A DNA stretch of 7,889 nt, taken from assembly GCA_031256015.1 (NCBI GenBank), contig JAIRRK010000075.1:1-7889 (forward strand), given 5' to 3'. The notes beneath the pieces were generated by a model. The model searched no databases and was not told the origin of the DNA. It was given only the letters and a program-made list of their open reading frames with translations. Made by a program: the position numbers and the translations under genes. Positions 7,136 to 7,889 of this stretch are shown one piece after another; position 1 is the first letter of the stretch, and each line of letters opens with the position of its first letter. This DNA comes from Dysgonamonadaceae bacterium. Lineage in GTDB: Bacteria > Bacteroidota > Bacteroidia > Bacteroidales > Azobacteroidaceae.

Positions 7136-7357
7136 ATGTATTGGACATTAGAATTGGCATCAAAATTAGAAGACGCACCTTGGCCGGCTACAAAAGACGA
7201 ACTGATTGATTTTGCTATGCGTTCAGGTGCCCCACAGGAAGTGGTTGAGAATTTGCAGGAAATGGAAGATGAGGGGGAAATATACGAAAGTATTGAAGAT
7301 ATTTGGCCGGATTATCCAAGTAAAGAAGATTTTTTCTTCAACGAAGAAGAGTATTAA
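7136..7357 (+). CDS. DUF2795 domain small acidic protein
   Basis: A 73-residue, strongly acidic protein without signal peptide or membrane segment. The central WPATKDELIDFAMRSGAP (16-33), followed by a helix with EVVENLQEMEDEGEIYESIEDIW (35-57), matches the DUF2795 pattern (ATKDxLIxxAxxxGAxxxVxxxLxxLxDxxYxSxxD). The end, PDYPSKEDFFFNEEEY (58-73), is in my recollection nearly invariant among Bacteroidota versions. Function is unknown; size and charge suggest a small cytoplasmic protein that may bind a partner. It has its own promoter directly upstream and a strong hairpin about 64 nt after its stop, so it is likely a single-gene transcript. Complete for the family; the short length is normal. 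Confidence 0.9.
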   Translation: MYWTLELASKLEDAPWPATKDELIDFAMRSGAPQEVVENLQEMEDEGEIYESIEDIWPDYPSKEDFFFNEEEY

Positions 7358-7420
7358 CACTTAACTGAAAATTCAAGCAGGCAAACTCCCTAAAACGGCC
7401 TATTCAGGGAACAAACAAAG

Positions 7421-7460
7421 AATCCCAACCGACTTTTGCAGTTAGTTGGGATTTTATGTG
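7421..7460. terminator. Bidirectional intrinsic terminator between convergent genes
   Basis: AATCCCAAC (7421-7429) and GTTGGGATT (7445-7453) form a perfect 9-bp stem. After one C/A mismatch the stem continues with GACT/AGTT (one G-U pair), leaving a five-base loop TTTGC (7435-7439). On the plus strand the stem runs into TTTTATGTG; on the minus strand the bases after the stem read CTTTGTTTGT. It lies between the stop of the DUF2795 gene (7357) and the stop of the minus-strand helicase (7505), so one hairpin can end transcription from both sides. A weaker potential hairpin, TCCCT (7387-7391) with AGGGA (7406-7410), lies just before it. Confidence 0.8.
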
Positions 7461-7504
7461 TTTTGGATACACCCCGAAACAATCAATACTTCGGATGGAA
7501 CGCT

Positions 7505-7889
7505 CTATCTTCTTGAAAAAGATTTTTTTCTATCCTTTCTTTCTGTTCGGTCTTTCCTCCCGGAATGTGGTTTATTCCCTTTGTCCTTTTTTCGGGTTGG
7601 TTCGGAAGAAGAGCCTTGGGCAACCTCAACGGACACTTTCCGTCCTGAAAAGTTTACTCCGTTCAGATTTTGGATTACTTTGTTTTTATCTTGTTCTTTG
7701 ACTTCAAAAAAGGAGAAATTTTGCATCAAATCAATTCGTCCTATATCGATTTTTCTCCCGGAAATATTATCATTCAAAAGTCCGATGATATTTTGAGGTT
7801 TTATTCCATCCGTTTTCCCCAAATTAAGGAATAAGCGCGCATAACCCTTTTCGGAAGCTCGTCCTGTTCCTTTTTCCTGCGAACGTTTT
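7505..7889 (-). CDS. DEAD/DEAH-box RNA helicase, C-terminal part (DbpA-type RNA-binding domain)
   Basis: The minus-strand frame is open from the right edge and ends at TAG (plus positions 7505-7507), giving 127 visible residues. The TTG at 7822 is internal: upstream codons continue the conserved sequence GYARLFLNLG. The segment GYARLFLNLGKTDGIKPQNI, then LLNDNISGRKIDIGRIDLMQNFSFFEV and a closing GRKVSVEVAQ, is the DbpA RNA-binding domain (an RRM-like fold) found at the end of DbpA/CsdA-like helicases. A lysine/arginine/serine-rich tail of about 36 residues follows (GRKDRTERKDRKK at its core), typical of unstructured RNA-contacting tails. The helicase core lies beyond the window, so which helicase this is (DbpA, DeaD or another) cannot be decided. 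The family acts in ribosome assembly or cold-adapted RNA unwinding. It converges on the DUF2795 gene across the terminator. Confidence 0.9.
   Translation of the reverse strand, partial: KRSQEKGTGRASEKGYARLFLNLGKTDGIKPQNIIGLLNDNISGRKIDIGRIDLMQNFSFFEVKEQDKNKVIQNLNGVNFSGRKVSVEVAQGSSSEPTRKKDKGNKPHSGRKDRTERKDRKKSFSRR

Noticed and set aside
7387..7410. Second hairpin TCCCT/AGGGA before the main terminator.
   Set aside because: Five base pairs with a 14-base loop and no T tract; it may add to termination but is not supported as a separate element.
7446..7796. Plus-strand open frames of 116 and 81 codons at the right end.
   Set aside because: They lie opposite the helicase C-terminal region, whose minus-strand translation has clear family similarity. 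The plus-strand products are S/F/L-rich shadows and the first start lies within the terminator stem.

Overview
The window looks like a piece of a Bacteroidota chromosome, most likely order Bacteroidales. The evidence is low-GC coding sequence, start codons without Shine-Dalgarno sequences, two upstream sequences matching the Bacteroidota housekeeping promoter (-7 box TAnnTTTG), and a gene set typical of that group: a DUF2723 giant membrane protein, a DUF2795 acidic small protein and a DEAD-box helicase with a DbpA-type RNA-binding tail. I could not fix the genus.

Layout. (1) Positions 2-1663 hold the end of a surface-polysaccharide-type locus: the C-terminal third of a family 14 glycosyltransferase running in from the left edge, then a 432-residue polytopic membrane protein with a GGFVRRGL motif. 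This part is clearly more AT-rich than what follows. (2) Positions 1664-1882 are non-coding and end in a promoter. (3) Positions 1883-7099 are a tight same-strand run that is probably one operon: DUF2723 (GT117/TMEM260-like) protein, NodB-type polysaccharide deacetylase (3 nt gap), a class I SAM methyltransferase-like protein with degenerate motifs (29 nt gap), and a PduO-type cob(I)alamin adenosyltransferase whose start lies 89 nt inside the preceding gene. (4) Positions 7100-7357 hold a separate promoter with a very short leader and a 73-residue DUF2795 protein. (5) A strong hairpin at 7421-7453 separates this from a convergent minus-strand helicase gene that runs off the right edge.

How the genes may work together. 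The DUF2723 protein is a GT-C-like membrane protein whose animal relative TMEM260 is a protein O-mannosyltransferase. Bacteroidota have a general periplasmic O-glycosylation system, so this gene is a plausible (inferred) glycosyltransferase of the envelope, and the deacetylase beside it fits envelope glycan modification. The adenosyltransferase makes the B12 coenzyme used by methylmalonyl-CoA mutase in propionate/succinate metabolism and has no obvious link to the glycan genes. No CRISPR array, tRNA, rRNA or insertion sequence was seen. The most interesting points are the DUF2723 gene and its neighbours, the motif erosion and C-terminal run-on of the methyltransferase-like protein, and the uncharacterised GGFVRRGL membrane protein.
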